Of a stretch of DNA of 64,000 bases, positions 12,539 to 21,578 are shown in pieces (within the stretch, counting starts at the first letter, position 1; each line of letters begins with the position of its first letter). The position numbers and the translations under genes are program-made. Source of the DNA: Microdochium bolleyi (lineage: Eukaryota; Ascomycota; Sordariomycetes; Xylariales; Microdochiaceae); contig KQ964245.1 of NCBI GenBank assembly GCA_001566295.1, positions 687,524-751,523 of the forward strand, written 5' to 3'. The notes under the pieces are model-generated. The model did no database searches. It was not told the DNA's origin and worked only from the letters and a program-made list of their open reading frames with translations.

Positions 12539-14491
12539 ATGGACGCCGCAAAGCTCAACAAGAAGCGGAAGTACAAGGACGCCTCGTCCGGTGTGAAGGC
12601 TGCCGCCGCCCCAGCCAAGCCGGTCGCATCGTCTGCGCCCGCACCAAAGTCGAAGAAACTCAGGCGAGTCGAGCCCGTGGTCGAGCCTGAAGACTCCGAC
12701 AGCGAGAACGACAATGAGGAGGAAGAGAAGGTTAACGGCAACGGCGGCGACTCGGACAACGACGACGATGAGGACGCCGCCGAGCTCGAGCGGAGGGTCG
12801 AGGCGGCCGACGAGGACGACGACAACAACGCCACCGGCGCAGACCTCCCAGACGGAAGCAGCCTGACGCTGCCGCCGACGGCAGCCACCGATGCGCAGAA
12901 CTTCTCCGACCTCAAGCTCTCAGACAAATCAGCCAAGGCCATCGCCGAGATGGGCTTCACCAAGATGACCGAGATCCAGCGGCGGTCGGTCCCTCCCGGC
13001 CTGGCGGGCAAGGACATCCTGGGCGCGGCCAAGACGGGCTCCGGCAAGACGCTCGCGTTCCTGATCCCAGCGGTTGAGATGCTGTGCTCGCTGCGCTTCA
13101 AGCCGCGCAACGGCACGGGTGTCATTGTTGTCTCGCCCACGCGCGAGCTGGCTCTGCAGATTTTCGGTGTCGCGCGCGAGCTCATGGCGCACCACTCGCA
13201 GACGTACGGCATCGTCATCGGCGGCGCCAACCGCAAGGCCGAGGCCGACAAGCTGTCCAAGGGCGTCAACCTCATCATCGCCACCCCGGGACGCCTGCTC
13301 GACCACCTGCAGAACACCCCCTTTGTGTTCAAGAACCTCAAGTCGCTCATCATCGACGAGGCAGACCGTATCCTCGAGATTGGTTTCGAGGACGAGATGC
13401 GCCAGATCATCAAGATCCTGCCCGCGCAGGAGCGCCAGACCATGCTGTTCTCAGCCACGCAGACGACAAAGGTCGAGGATCTCGCCAGGATATCGCTGCG
13501 GCCCGGCCCGCTGTACATCAATGTTGACGAGGAGAAGCAGCATAGCACGGTAGAGGGTCTGGAGCAGGGCTACGTGGTGTGTGAGGCGGATAAGCGGTTC
13601 TTGCTGCTGTTCTCGTTCCTCAAGCGGAATCTGAACAAGAAGGTTATTGGTGAGTTGAGCATATCACACTTGCGAATGATGTCCTGCAAGAGTAGGGGAC
13701 TAACAGAATCGGCCTTGCAGTGTTCTTCAGCAGCTGCGCCTGCGTAGACTACCACTCTGAGCTGCTCAACTACATCGACCTGCCCGTCCTCGCCCTGCAT
13801 GGCAAGCAGAAGCAGCAGAAGCGCACAAACACATTCTTCGAGTTCGTCAATGGTAAGTTCCCCTTGTCTGCCCTGCACGCAACAAGGAGAGCTCCGTTTC
13901 ATACTAATACCACGTTCCTCTTCAGCCAAGCAAGGAATCCTCATCTGCACCGATGTGGCCGCGCGCGGCCTCGACATTCCCGCGGTCGACTGGATCGTGC
14001 AGTTCGACCCCCCGGATGACCCGCGCGACTACATCCACCGCGTGGGCCGCACGGCACGTGGCTCCGGCAAGAAGGGCAAGTCACTCATGTTCCTGCAGCC
14101 CTCCGAGGTCGGCTTCCTGTCGCACCTCAAGTCGGCGCGCGTGCCCGTCGTCGAGTTCGACTTCCCCGCCAAGAAGATCATCAACGTGCAGAGCCAGCTC
14201 GAGAAGCTCATCTCGCAGAACTACTACCTCAACAAGTCGGCCAAGGACGGCCTGCGGAGCTACCTGCACGCGTACGCGAGCCACTCGCTGCGTACGGTGT
14301 TTGACGTCAACAAGCTCGACCTCACGAGGGTCGCCAAGAGCTTCGGGTTCAGCACGCCGCCGCGCATCGACATCTCGCTTGGCGCGGGGATGCACGGGAA
14401 CAAGAACGGCGGCAAGACACAGGGACGGAGGCCGTACGGCAGCCAGCCGCAGCAGCAGAAGAGCCGGCACGGCGCTCAGCAGCGGAGGTAA
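12539..14491 (+). CDS. ATP-dependent RNA helicase HAS1 (DEAD-box)
   Basis: DEAD-box helicase for 40S and 60S ribosome biogenesis (snoRNA release, pre-rRNA processing) in the nucleolus. Exons 12539-13649, 13721-13852 and 13926-14491 join in phase (602 aa). An acidic, Lys-rich N-terminal extension of about 110 residues precedes the Q-motif (FSDLKLSDKSAKAIAEMGF). Then come motif I AKTGSGKT (about 163-170), PTRELA, TPGRLLDHL, motif II DEAD (273-276), motif III SAT, ARGLDIP and motif VI HRVGRTARG. The segment around LPVLALHGKQKQQKRTNTFFEF and the C-terminal SYLHAYASHSLRTVFDVNKLDL region are typical of the HAS1/DDX18 subfamily. The tail is Gly/Gln/Arg-rich. The start at 12539 opens the Lys-rich extension and follows a long leader. 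Confidence 0.95.
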
Positions 14492-15243
14492 GGTAGAGAT
14501 GGGTTGTTTACGAACGAAAAAGTTGCATTGGGTGAGCGAACACGGTGTCGAGATGGGGGCTGGTCCTGTTCCCATCTTCGTCTCGTGTGCTTGTTAAATA
14601 AATGAAGGACCGGGGAGGGGGACCGGGAGAGAGATTAGCATTGGACCAGAAGATACAATGTAGCGATTTGTCTTTACCGATGCTTCCTTGATATGAAATC
14701 TGTGTTTTCCCCAAATAGTCTGGGGAGTTGTCGATTTGATAATTCCAAATCTGTCTCTTGGAGCCTGGGGTTGGTGTACCTTACCTTCATCAGAGGTTCC
14801 AGGTTGTGAACAGAGCTGGGTCCAGTCGGAATGTGCGGCCCCTCTCGGATTTAGAAGTGGAACCCCCCTGAGCAATCAACCGTTGAAATGTCGATCCACT
14901 GGAGGCAGCAGCTACTCACAGACCAGGCTTCTTCTTCTTCATCCTCCAGTTTACAACAACAAACCCGCACGGAACGACTGGTCCGGATGAAGAAAGCTCG
15001 ACGCCAGAGCCATCGCTTGAGCAAACTCTGAGCTTCACATCTTGCCTTGTAGGGAGGTACGCGACGACGGGCTGTGGACGCCGCGAGAAAGTGCACAGGT
15101 GGTTGCAGGGACCACCAGCGCCAAGGACTCTCTCACTTACACGCAACGGCGACTAAAATCTACTCACTCTGTCGCTGGCAATCTTGGCAGACACAATCAT
15201 CAGACCATCACACGGTTACGCACAGAAGATTCACACATTGATC
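14492..15243. other. Intergenic region, 0.75 kb
   Basis: Between HAS1 and the F-box/ankyrin gene. I see no conserved open frame. The last 100 nt are CT/AC-rich leader-like sequence. Confidence 0.5.
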
Positions 15244-16569
15244 ATGGGTCTGCTCGAGCTGCCGACGGAGCTGGTCCTGGCCATCGCCGGCCACTGCGCA
15301 GACGAGGCCGACGTCAGCTCGCTGAGCCGCTGCTGCCGGCTGCTGCACGAGCAGGTCACGGGCGCGCTGTACCAGCGCAACGCGAGGAGCTCGTACAGCT
15401 CCGCGCTGCGGCACGCGGCCATGACGGGGCACGACGCGGGCGTGGCGCTCGCCCTGCGACACGGGGCCGACGTCGAAGCGTCCATCGACCGGTGCAGCAA
15501 GCTGCCGGCCGCCGCGGCGCGGAGGGTGGGCGAGCTGCGGCGGCGCGTGCCCGGCGAGAGCACGCGCGAGTGTCTTAGCCCGCTGGCCTGCGCGGCGCTG
15601 TACGGCCACGTGGGCGCCGCCCGGCTGCTGCTGGACGCGGGCGCGGACGTGGAGGCCGTCGACATCTTCATGAACACACCGCTCTTCAAGGCCGCGAGGA
15701 GCGGCAACCTGGAGCTCGTGCGGCTGCTGCTGGACCGTGGGGCGGATGCAGGCGCCCGGAACGCCGATGGGGAGACGGCCCTGTGGCCCGCTATATGCTC
15801 GGGCAACGAGGAGCTGGTCGGCTTCCTCGCGGGGAAGAAAGAGGGAGGAGGAGGAGGAGGAGGCGCGGGGCTCGACGTCAACGCGGAGGCGACGACCGGG
15901 TCGCCGCTCGTGCTCGGCGCAACGTACTGGGACAGCAGCACGGGGTCGACGATGATCGAGATGCTGCTGGATCTGGGCGCGGACATGTCACACCGCAATG
16001 ATCTGGGACGGGATGCGCTCACGGAGACGATCATGCGGGGCACCCTGGCCAGCGCCTACGTGCTGCTGGACGAGGGAGCTGGCGTGAGCAACGCGGACAA
16101 CCGCGGCATGACGGCGCTGTCGCACGCCGTGCGCCTCCGCAAGCTGGCGCTGGTGTGGCGGCTGGTCGAGCAGCACGGCGCCGACGTCGACGCGCGGGAC
16201 ACGGACGGCCTCACGCCGCTGGCGCAGCTGACGACAGGCCCGCCGGTGGACGAGGAAGGGCTGGCGATGGGGGCGCGGCTGCTGGCGCTCGGGGCGCACG
16301 TCGACGGCGGCGAGCACGACCTGGGCAACGAGGCCGTCATGGGGTCGACGCCGCTGGCATACGCGGCCTATGCGGGCGCGCGGGCGGGCGCCAACGTCCC
16401 CGAGACGCACCTGAAGCTCGCGACGCTGCTGCTCGAGGCGGGCGCGGATCCGCACGCGAGGAACCGGCGCGGGGAGACGCCACTGTCGTACGCGGGCGAG
16501 TCGTTGATGGGAGACCACATGCGGCGCGTCATGGCCGAGCTGGGCAGCATCTCCAGGAGCAGCTCATGA
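15244..16569 (+). CDS. F-box-like ankyrin repeat protein
   Basis: Single-exon gene of 441 aa. The first 45 residues (LELPTELVLAIAGHC ... LSRCCRLLHEQVTGALYQRN) match a fungal F-box motif, which normally binds Skp1 in SCF ubiquitin ligases. Roughly residues 110-435 form about eight ankyrin repeats with the usual TPL-x2-A-x4-H/N-x3-LL-x2-GAD pattern (ARLLLDAGADVEAVD, VRLLLDRGADAGARN, ATLLLEAGADPHARN). A glycine run (about residues 200-206, KKEGGGGGGG) interrupts the array. Probable role: substrate adaptor or scaffold; the target is unknown. This family expands greatly in filamentous fungi, so orthology is not safe to infer. The start is the ATG at 15244, because the upstream continuation of the frame lacks a Met and does not look like protein. 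Confidence 0.85.
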   Translation: MGLLELPTELVLAIAGHCADEADVSSLSRCCRLLHEQVTGALYQRNARSSYSSALRHAAMTGHDAGVALALRHGADVEASIDRCSKLPAAAARRVGELRRRVPGESTRECLSPLACAALYGHVGAARLLLDAGADVEAVDIFMNTPLFKAARSGNLELVRLLLDRGADAGARNADGETALWPAICSGNEELVGFLAGKKEGGGGGGGAGLDVNAEATTGSPLVLGATYWDSSTGSTMIEMLLDLGADMSHRNDLGRDALTETIMRGTLASAYVLLDEGAGVSNADNRGMTALSHAVRLRKLALVWRLVEQHGADVDARDTDGLTPLAQLTTGPPVDEEGLAMGARLLALGAHVDGGEHDLGNEAVMGSTPLAYAAYAGARAGANVPETHLKLATLLLEAGADPHARNRRGETPLSYAGESLMGDHMRRVMAELGSISRSSS

Positions 16570-16825
16570 GACGTCGGGGATCGTGGGAGGCGTTCCTTCC
16601 TTCCCAAGGTTTGTCTGCCTGTCCACCCTGTTTTAGGCAGAGACCCGGCCGGGGTCCGGGGAAGTGGCGTCGGCCAATGACAGCCGAGGTCCACCCTGAT
16701 ATCTCAACCCTCCAGGGACCCCTCGACTCGACAGCCGCGACGCTCCCCTCTGCATCTTCACAGACCAATCTACGCCGCAGCTCGGTGCCGGAATAGAAAC
16801 CGCAGTCGGTCCAAGGACTCGGGCC

Positions 16826-17938
16826 ATGGCCTCCAACGCACCCGTCAGCGGGCCGCGCGCGCACCCCTTCGCCGGCATGACCAGGCTCTCACCCCAGGCC
16901 TGGGTCCGCGACTCCGGCAGCGCCGCCGCCGTCTCGTCGGCCTCTGCCACATCTCCGTCGCCGCCGCCTCCCCGGATCGTCCTCTTCGCGTCCTGGATGG
17001 GCGCCCTCGACGTCCACATCGCAAAGTACACGGCCCGCTACGAGGCCCTCTACCCGGCGGCCACTATCCTGGTCGTCAAGTTCGCCCCCGCGCAGCTCTG
17101 GTCCGCCGCGGCCGGGCGCAAGGCGGTACAGGCGGCGGTCACATATCTCAAGTCCCAAGTCGACGCCGGGGTCCTCTCCTCATCGCCATCGTCACTATCA
17201 TCAGCGACATCCTCTCAGGACCGGCACCCACCGCAACTCCTCATCCACCTCTTCTCCAACGGTGGCGCGACAACAATGCAGAACATCTACTCCGCCTGGC
17301 ACGCATCATCATCGTCGTCGTCGTCGTCTTCGCCTTCTAGCACGACGCCCTTCCCAGCCTCGGTCGCAATCTTCGACTCGGCCCCCGGCATGCCCTCCCT
17401 GCGCCGCACCTACCGCGCCTTCGCCGTCAGCGCCCTGCCCAAACCCCTGGTGCTCCGCCTCGTCTTCACCCCTTTACTCGTCGCCGTGTGCCTGCTCGGC
17501 TGGCTGTATGTCGCCGTGCTGATGAAGCGCGTCCTCGTTCCCCTGGGCCTGGCGGGCGAGGACATGTTGTCGCGCAACTTCCATGTGCTCAACGACGCGT
17601 CGTCGTCGTCGTCGTCCGAGGACCAGAAGGAGAAGAAGGAGGGAGGGAGCTATATTGGGGTGGTCGGCCGGCAGACGCTGCGGACGTACATTTACAGCAA
17701 AGAGGACGACATGATCGACTGGCAGCATGTAGAGCAGCACGCCGCCGACGCGGCGTCAGGTGGCGTCGGTCTCGGCGGCGGCAAGGGCCGCGGTAGCAGC
17801 AGCAGCAGACCCCGGCGGGCCAAGATCCCCTGCAGGCTCGAGATGTTCCACGGCAGCGGGCACGTGGCGCACATGCGGCACGACCCGGACCGGTACTGGC
17901 GGGTCGTTCGCGAGACGTGGGAGACAGGGTCGCAATGA
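16826..17938 (+). CDS. DUF829 (PaxU/TMEM53-like) alpha/beta-hydrolase-like protein
   Basis: Single-exon gene, 370 aa. It has the DUF829 layout: an N-terminal RIVLFASWMGALDVHIAKY segment (about residue 52 on), an LLIHLFSNGGA elbow with a serine at 144 in place of a classical GxSxG, an FDSAPG segment (about 186) and a C-terminal GSGHVAHMRHDPDRYW histidine motif (about 343-358). A hydrophobic stretch near 210-235 (VFTPLLVAVCLLGWLYVAVL) is a likely membrane segment. The family includes fungal PaxU (indole-diterpene clusters) and animal TMEM53 of the nuclear envelope. Enzymatic activity is unproven for the family. Serine runs at about 157-172 and 255-262 are low-complexity insertions. There is no prenyltransferase or terpene cyclase nearby, so a paxilline-type role is not supported. 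Confidence 0.85.
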   Translation: MASNAPVSGPRAHPFAGMTRLSPQAWVRDSGSAAAVSSASATSPSPPPPRIVLFASWMGALDVHIAKYTARYEALYPAATILVVKFAPAQLWSAAAGRKAVQAAVTYLKSQVDAGVLSSSPSSLSSATSSQDRHPPQLLIHLFSNGGATTMQNIYSAWHASSSSSSSSSPSSTTPFPASVAIFDSAPGMPSLRRTYRAFAVSALPKPLVLRLVFTPLLVAVCLLGWLYVAVLMKRVLVPLGLAGEDMLSRNFHVLNDASSSSSSEDQKEKKEGGSYIGVVGRQTLRTYIYSKEDDMIDWQHVEQHAADAASGGVGLGGGKGRGSSSSRPRRAKIPCRLEMFHGSGHVAHMRHDPDRYWRVVRETWETGSQ

Positions 17939-18732
17939 GCCGGACTACGAGGAGACTCTTTGGCAGCAGGACAGAAATGGGGTTCTCCCGCTGAAGAAGA
18001 AAAAAAAAAAAAAAAAAAAAAAAGACTTCACTTCCGACACATCACCGTCCTTCGGAAATGTGCAGACACGAAGCAGCAGTAGTAGCTCTCTCGCCGGACA
18101 GGAGTACGCACTCGCGGGAGGAGTTTTGTCCTGCCTTCGGCGCAACACCCGCCTATATAGATAGATAGATATGCCCAAAGCCACCAAACCCACAGGCCCG
18201 ACGTGCCCGGCAGCTACCATAAAAGGACGGCCAGCCGTACAAGTCTCACGCAGGAAGGGCACGACACGTCTCAGCGTCGCACGCGACCAGCATGCAGGAC
18301 CTCCCGGCACCGGTATCGGTATCGCTGACTTATAGAAGAAATACAAATCTAGCGATATATAGATCTCGTCTGTGTCTAGACCTCCTTGCCTTGTCTGACA
18401 ATTGTGTATCAACTCGTAATATGCTGCTGTGCATAATAACGGAATGTGGGATGCGTTAGGTATTGGTCCGAGATGCCAATGACCCTTGTGAGTACTCAGC
18501 CTCGTCGTGGCCAGTCAAGCAAATCGTTAAACCGAAAAGGCAGCGGATTTCCAGGTAAAGCTGAAGAATCCAGAAGAGAATATGTACACTGCCCCTGCAA
18601 AACAAAGAACGCCCGCTTTTCTCGCCTATGCCAGGGATTTAAAATCAAAATATGCATCGCTCCTGCAGCGCAGCAGAAGCTCGTTATGTATGTGCCGTCG
18701 TCAAGTGGTCCTCGCGAGTGTCACTGGTGCCA
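17939..18732. other. Intergenic region between convergent genes
   Basis: No gene is seen. It contains an A24 run (18000-18023) just after the DUF829 gene and a (GATA/TAGA) run near 18155-18170. Both 3' ends of the flanking convergent genes must lie here. Confidence 0.5.
18000..18023. repeat. A24 homopolymer
   Basis: A run of 24 A, 60 nt past the DUF829 stop codon, preceded by a GAA-rich stretch. Slippage-prone; no other structure is visible. Confidence 0.9.
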
Positions 18733-21111
18733 TCAGATCGCCCAGCTGCCTCGTCGCGCCCGCACGCCCCAGGCCAGCGGATTCTCGTCGTCGCCCAAAC
18801 TCGGGTGCTGCCTCGCCCACTCCTTGATATACAGCTTAAGCGCCTTCCACCGGGGCGGCTTCTCGGCGGAACGGGCTTCGTCCTCCTCCGGCGTAACCAT
18901 GACCTCGTCGCTGCTGTCGGAGCCATCGGAGGTGCTCTCCATGGGCTGCCGCCTGGCGCCGAGTCGGATGTCGAGCATGAACCCCTTGCCGATCTCGACG
19001 AGGTCATTCTTGCGCAGCTCCTCCACGCTGATGCCGCTGATCTTGCTGAGCTCCTCATCGTAGTCCCGGGCAGTGGCTGGGTATCCCAGGCTGATGTAGT
19101 TGTACACTTGTGTGACGAAGGCCTCGTCGAACTCGGCCGAGATGCGCTCCTCGAGTTCCTTCCTGGCCTTCTCCTTTTTGAGTCTCTCATCGAGCCCGGG
19201 CAGCAGTTGCATGCCCTTAGCCTGTGTGGTCCGAGTGGGAGATCCCGGCGTTGGCGGTGCTTGGCCGTTGTCAAGATTCATATGGGCACCGAAAGAGCTG
19301 GCGAAGAGGTCGACAGGAGTGCCCGTGTCTCCCGGCGTCGCCAATAATGGCGGGGCCTGGAAGGCATTGAGGCTAGAGCACTCATTCGCTTTCATCGAGC
19401 AGTACCCACGCCACAAGCCGGACTCCTCGCTCTCATCTCGCTGGCTGTTCTCGGTCTTACCAAGAGGATCCCAAGGATGATCTGACTCTATGCGTGTCTG
19501 TTTCGGACTGGGGCAACGACGGAACGTTAGCTTCGTGCCAAGCATGGGAGGAGAGGCGGCCTGCCGCATCCTCCGCATCTCTGCGCTCTCTTCCTCGCCC
19601 TCATTCTGGCGGAATGCAAAGGGGATGCCAAAGGGACTGGCTCGCAGTCCTGTCGACGGCGTCTCTGGAGGAGCGACAACAAAAGGCTTCTGAGGCACAG
19701 GCGAACGCGAGCTCTGCCGACCCCTCGCCGCAGGAGATGACGCTGCCAGCGCAGGACTATTTGACCATGCCATTTGTCTGTTCTCGGAATTCACTGCTGG
19801 AGGAGAGATGGCAGTCCATAGTGGATCTTCCGGGGCTGGGGCGAGGTCAGGTATATCCATGAGAGAATCTTGGGACACCTGGGCACGACCGGCTCGGGAC
19901 TGCGCGAGGTGCTCGGCATGAGCCCGCATCTCCCGGACTGCCCACCCAGGGTCTGTAGACTTCCTCCGCATGAGCAGCTGCGATACGCCATGGCGCTGGG
20001 GTGGCTCCGGGAGCTCAAGCAGCTCGTTCGAGTTCTCCCTGACGTAGAAGTGCTCCACCCCGGACATGGGCATCCCATTGGGGAAAGCAGACATGACCTC
20101 CTCCAACTCCCGCTGCCGGTGGGCCTCCTGGGCCGCGACGGCCAAGAGGTAGACGGAGAACTCTTCATCACAAGACTCTCTCCGGGTCCTTGGATCATCC
20201 TCCTTTATGCGAGGGGTGTCTTTCTTGCGGGGAGCGGGATGAGCCGGCGGGCCAATCGTGAGGGCCGGAACCAGCAAGATTGGGTCCTCATCGCACTCAT
20301 CACATGAGCTGCCTGATTCGGATGAGACGATGGTCTCGAGCCCCGGGTGGAAAGAGTGAGTCCTCGTGCCCCGGCGTGTGTTGGGGTGTGGCTTCATCGA
20401 CTGCTGCCGCCTCGGGGGTTGGAAGCGGGGTGACGCTGACAACTCGTCGTCCGTCCCGGTGGAAGCCGTGTTTCCGGTGCTGCTGCTCGGCCGAGCGGTA
20501 GCCGATGATACCCGTTTGGGCTTTTGTACATAAATGTGGTTCGTGCCGGGGGTGATGTCCGTCTTGTCTGTCGGTTTGGTGGCCGGGCCGTCCTGGCCGG
20601 CCTTCTTGGTCCGTCTCGAGGTCTCGATCAGCTGGGGAGCAAAGCGCCGTTTCGGCTTCTGGGTCTCCTCGGGCGTGTTCTGGGTCGCACTGAGATGGGC
20701 GTCGAAGGCGTTGACGGGCGGCTGCGGGGTCGTCGGCGAAGGGTCAGGGGTGAGCTCCGCCGTAGGTCCGTGAGGATTCCGGCCGACCCTGTACGAGTCG
20801 AAGGTGGTCTCGATCGGGACGGGGACGAAGCGGCGGGCAGGCTTTGTCGGGTTCGGCATGGCGGCCGGCTGGGGTGCGTCCGGCATTTCGGTGTCTGTGA
20901 TCTGCGTCGAGGCATCCCGCATAGTCTTGGCGGCGGAGCTGTCGTTGCTAGACGATTGCGAGGACCTCGGAGGCGATGCGGGAACTTGCTTCCTGGTGGA
21001 CGATGAGGATTTGACGGTCTCCTCGACAAGCTGGGGAGCAAAACGACGTTTCGGCTTCGGTGCGGGAGTGGACAGCTCAGCCTGGGGCTGGCTAGCAGGA
21101 GGAGACGCCAT
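18733..21111 (-). CDS. Conserved fungal protein of unknown function with RRFxPxxIE motifs
   Basis: Single-exon frame, 792 aa, start ATG at 21111. Most of the protein is Pro/Ser/Thr/Arg-rich and likely disordered. A short motif of the form RRF[AV]Px[LP][IV]E occurs three times (about residues 22-30, 93-101 and 155-163). A conserved-looking C-terminal domain (about 640-790) contains ISAEFDEAFVTQVYNYISL, GYPATARDYDEELSKISG and a final tryptophan-rich segment (WKALKLYIKEWARQHPSL ... AWGVRARRGSWAI). A middle segment (TKLTFRRCPSPKQTRIE) also looks conserved. I recognise the overall type as a widespread hypothetical protein of filamentous ascomycetes, but no function is known to me. It has no membrane segment or enzyme motif. 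Confidence 0.85.
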   Translation of the reverse strand: MASPPASQPQAELSTPAPKPKRRFAPQLVEETVKSSSSTRKQVPASPPRSSQSSSNDSSAAKTMRDASTQITDTEMPDAPQPAAMPNPTKPARRFVPVPIETTFDSYRVGRNPHGPTAELTPDPSPTTPQPPVNAFDAHLSATQNTPEETQKPKRRFAPQLIETSRRTKKAGQDGPATKPTDKTDITPGTNHIYVQKPKRVSSATARPSSSTGNTASTGTDDELSASPRFQPPRRQQSMKPHPNTRRGTRTHSFHPGLETIVSSESGSSCDECDEDPILLVPALTIGPPAHPAPRKKDTPRIKEDDPRTRRESCDEEFSVYLLAVAAQEAHRQRELEEVMSAFPNGMPMSGVEHFYVRENSNELLELPEPPQRHGVSQLLMRRKSTDPGWAVREMRAHAEHLAQSRAGRAQVSQDSLMDIPDLAPAPEDPLWTAISPPAVNSENRQMAWSNSPALAASSPAARGRQSSRSPVPQKPFVVAPPETPSTGLRASPFGIPFAFRQNEGEEESAEMRRMRQAASPPMLGTKLTFRRCPSPKQTRIESDHPWDPLGKTENSQRDESEESGLWRGYCSMKANECSSLNAFQAPPLLATPGDTGTPVDLFASSFGAHMNLDNGQAPPTPGSPTRTTQAKGMQLLPGLDERLKKEKARKELEERISAEFDEAFVTQVYNYISLGYPATARDYDEELSKISGISVEELRKNDLVEIGKGFMLDIRLGARRQPMESTSDGSDSSDEVMVTPEEDEARSAEKPPRWKALKLYIKEWARQHPSLGDDENPLAWGVRARRGSWAI

Positions 21112-21555
21112 TGCTGGATGGTATCAAATCTCCTGCCTCAATCGCTGTTGGGACGGGAGGACGTCAGAGGTATATAAAGTCTGCAGGGCCGAGTGCGACG
21201 GGTGTCGCGTGAGCGGCAGGGACAAGCGGGTGCGGGCGATAAGAGAGCGTGTGGTTGACGTCAAGGGATAAACCGGAAGGTGGGACAGATGCAGGAGTGC
21301 GATGCCGCAGAGGCAGATAAGGATTGCGGGTGGTGCAATTGGAGCCGGCGAGGAGCAGAAATCGGCAAAGGGGGAAGTGTAAATGCAATGGTGCTGGAGC
21401 AAGGCCATGGAGGGATTGGGGACGGAGTTGTTGATGTCGTCGTAATGGGCGACGCTATTGTTGGCACGAGACGGAGACGGGGATGGCGACCCCAGGCTCG
21501 AGGAGATGGATCCATTGCGGTCAGACTGGATCGTCGAGCCTCGCGAGTACATAAG

Positions 21556-21578
21556 TTAGGGTACATACGTTAGGGTAC
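21556..21578 (+). promoter_or_regulatory. Tandem TTAGGGTAC elements (telobox-like)
   Basis: Two copies of TTAGGGTAC (21556-21564 and 21570-21578) lie about 445 nt upstream of the start of the minus-strand unknown gene. TTAGGG is the fungal telomere unit, and single copies in promoters are bound by Myb-type factors such as Tbf1/Teb1. Function here is inference; only the sequence duplication is observed. Confidence 0.35.

Noticed and set aside
6433..17938. Indole-diterpene biosynthetic cluster
   Set aside because: Only two loosely similar families, separated by housekeeping genes; the defining synthase, prenyltransferase and cyclase are missing.
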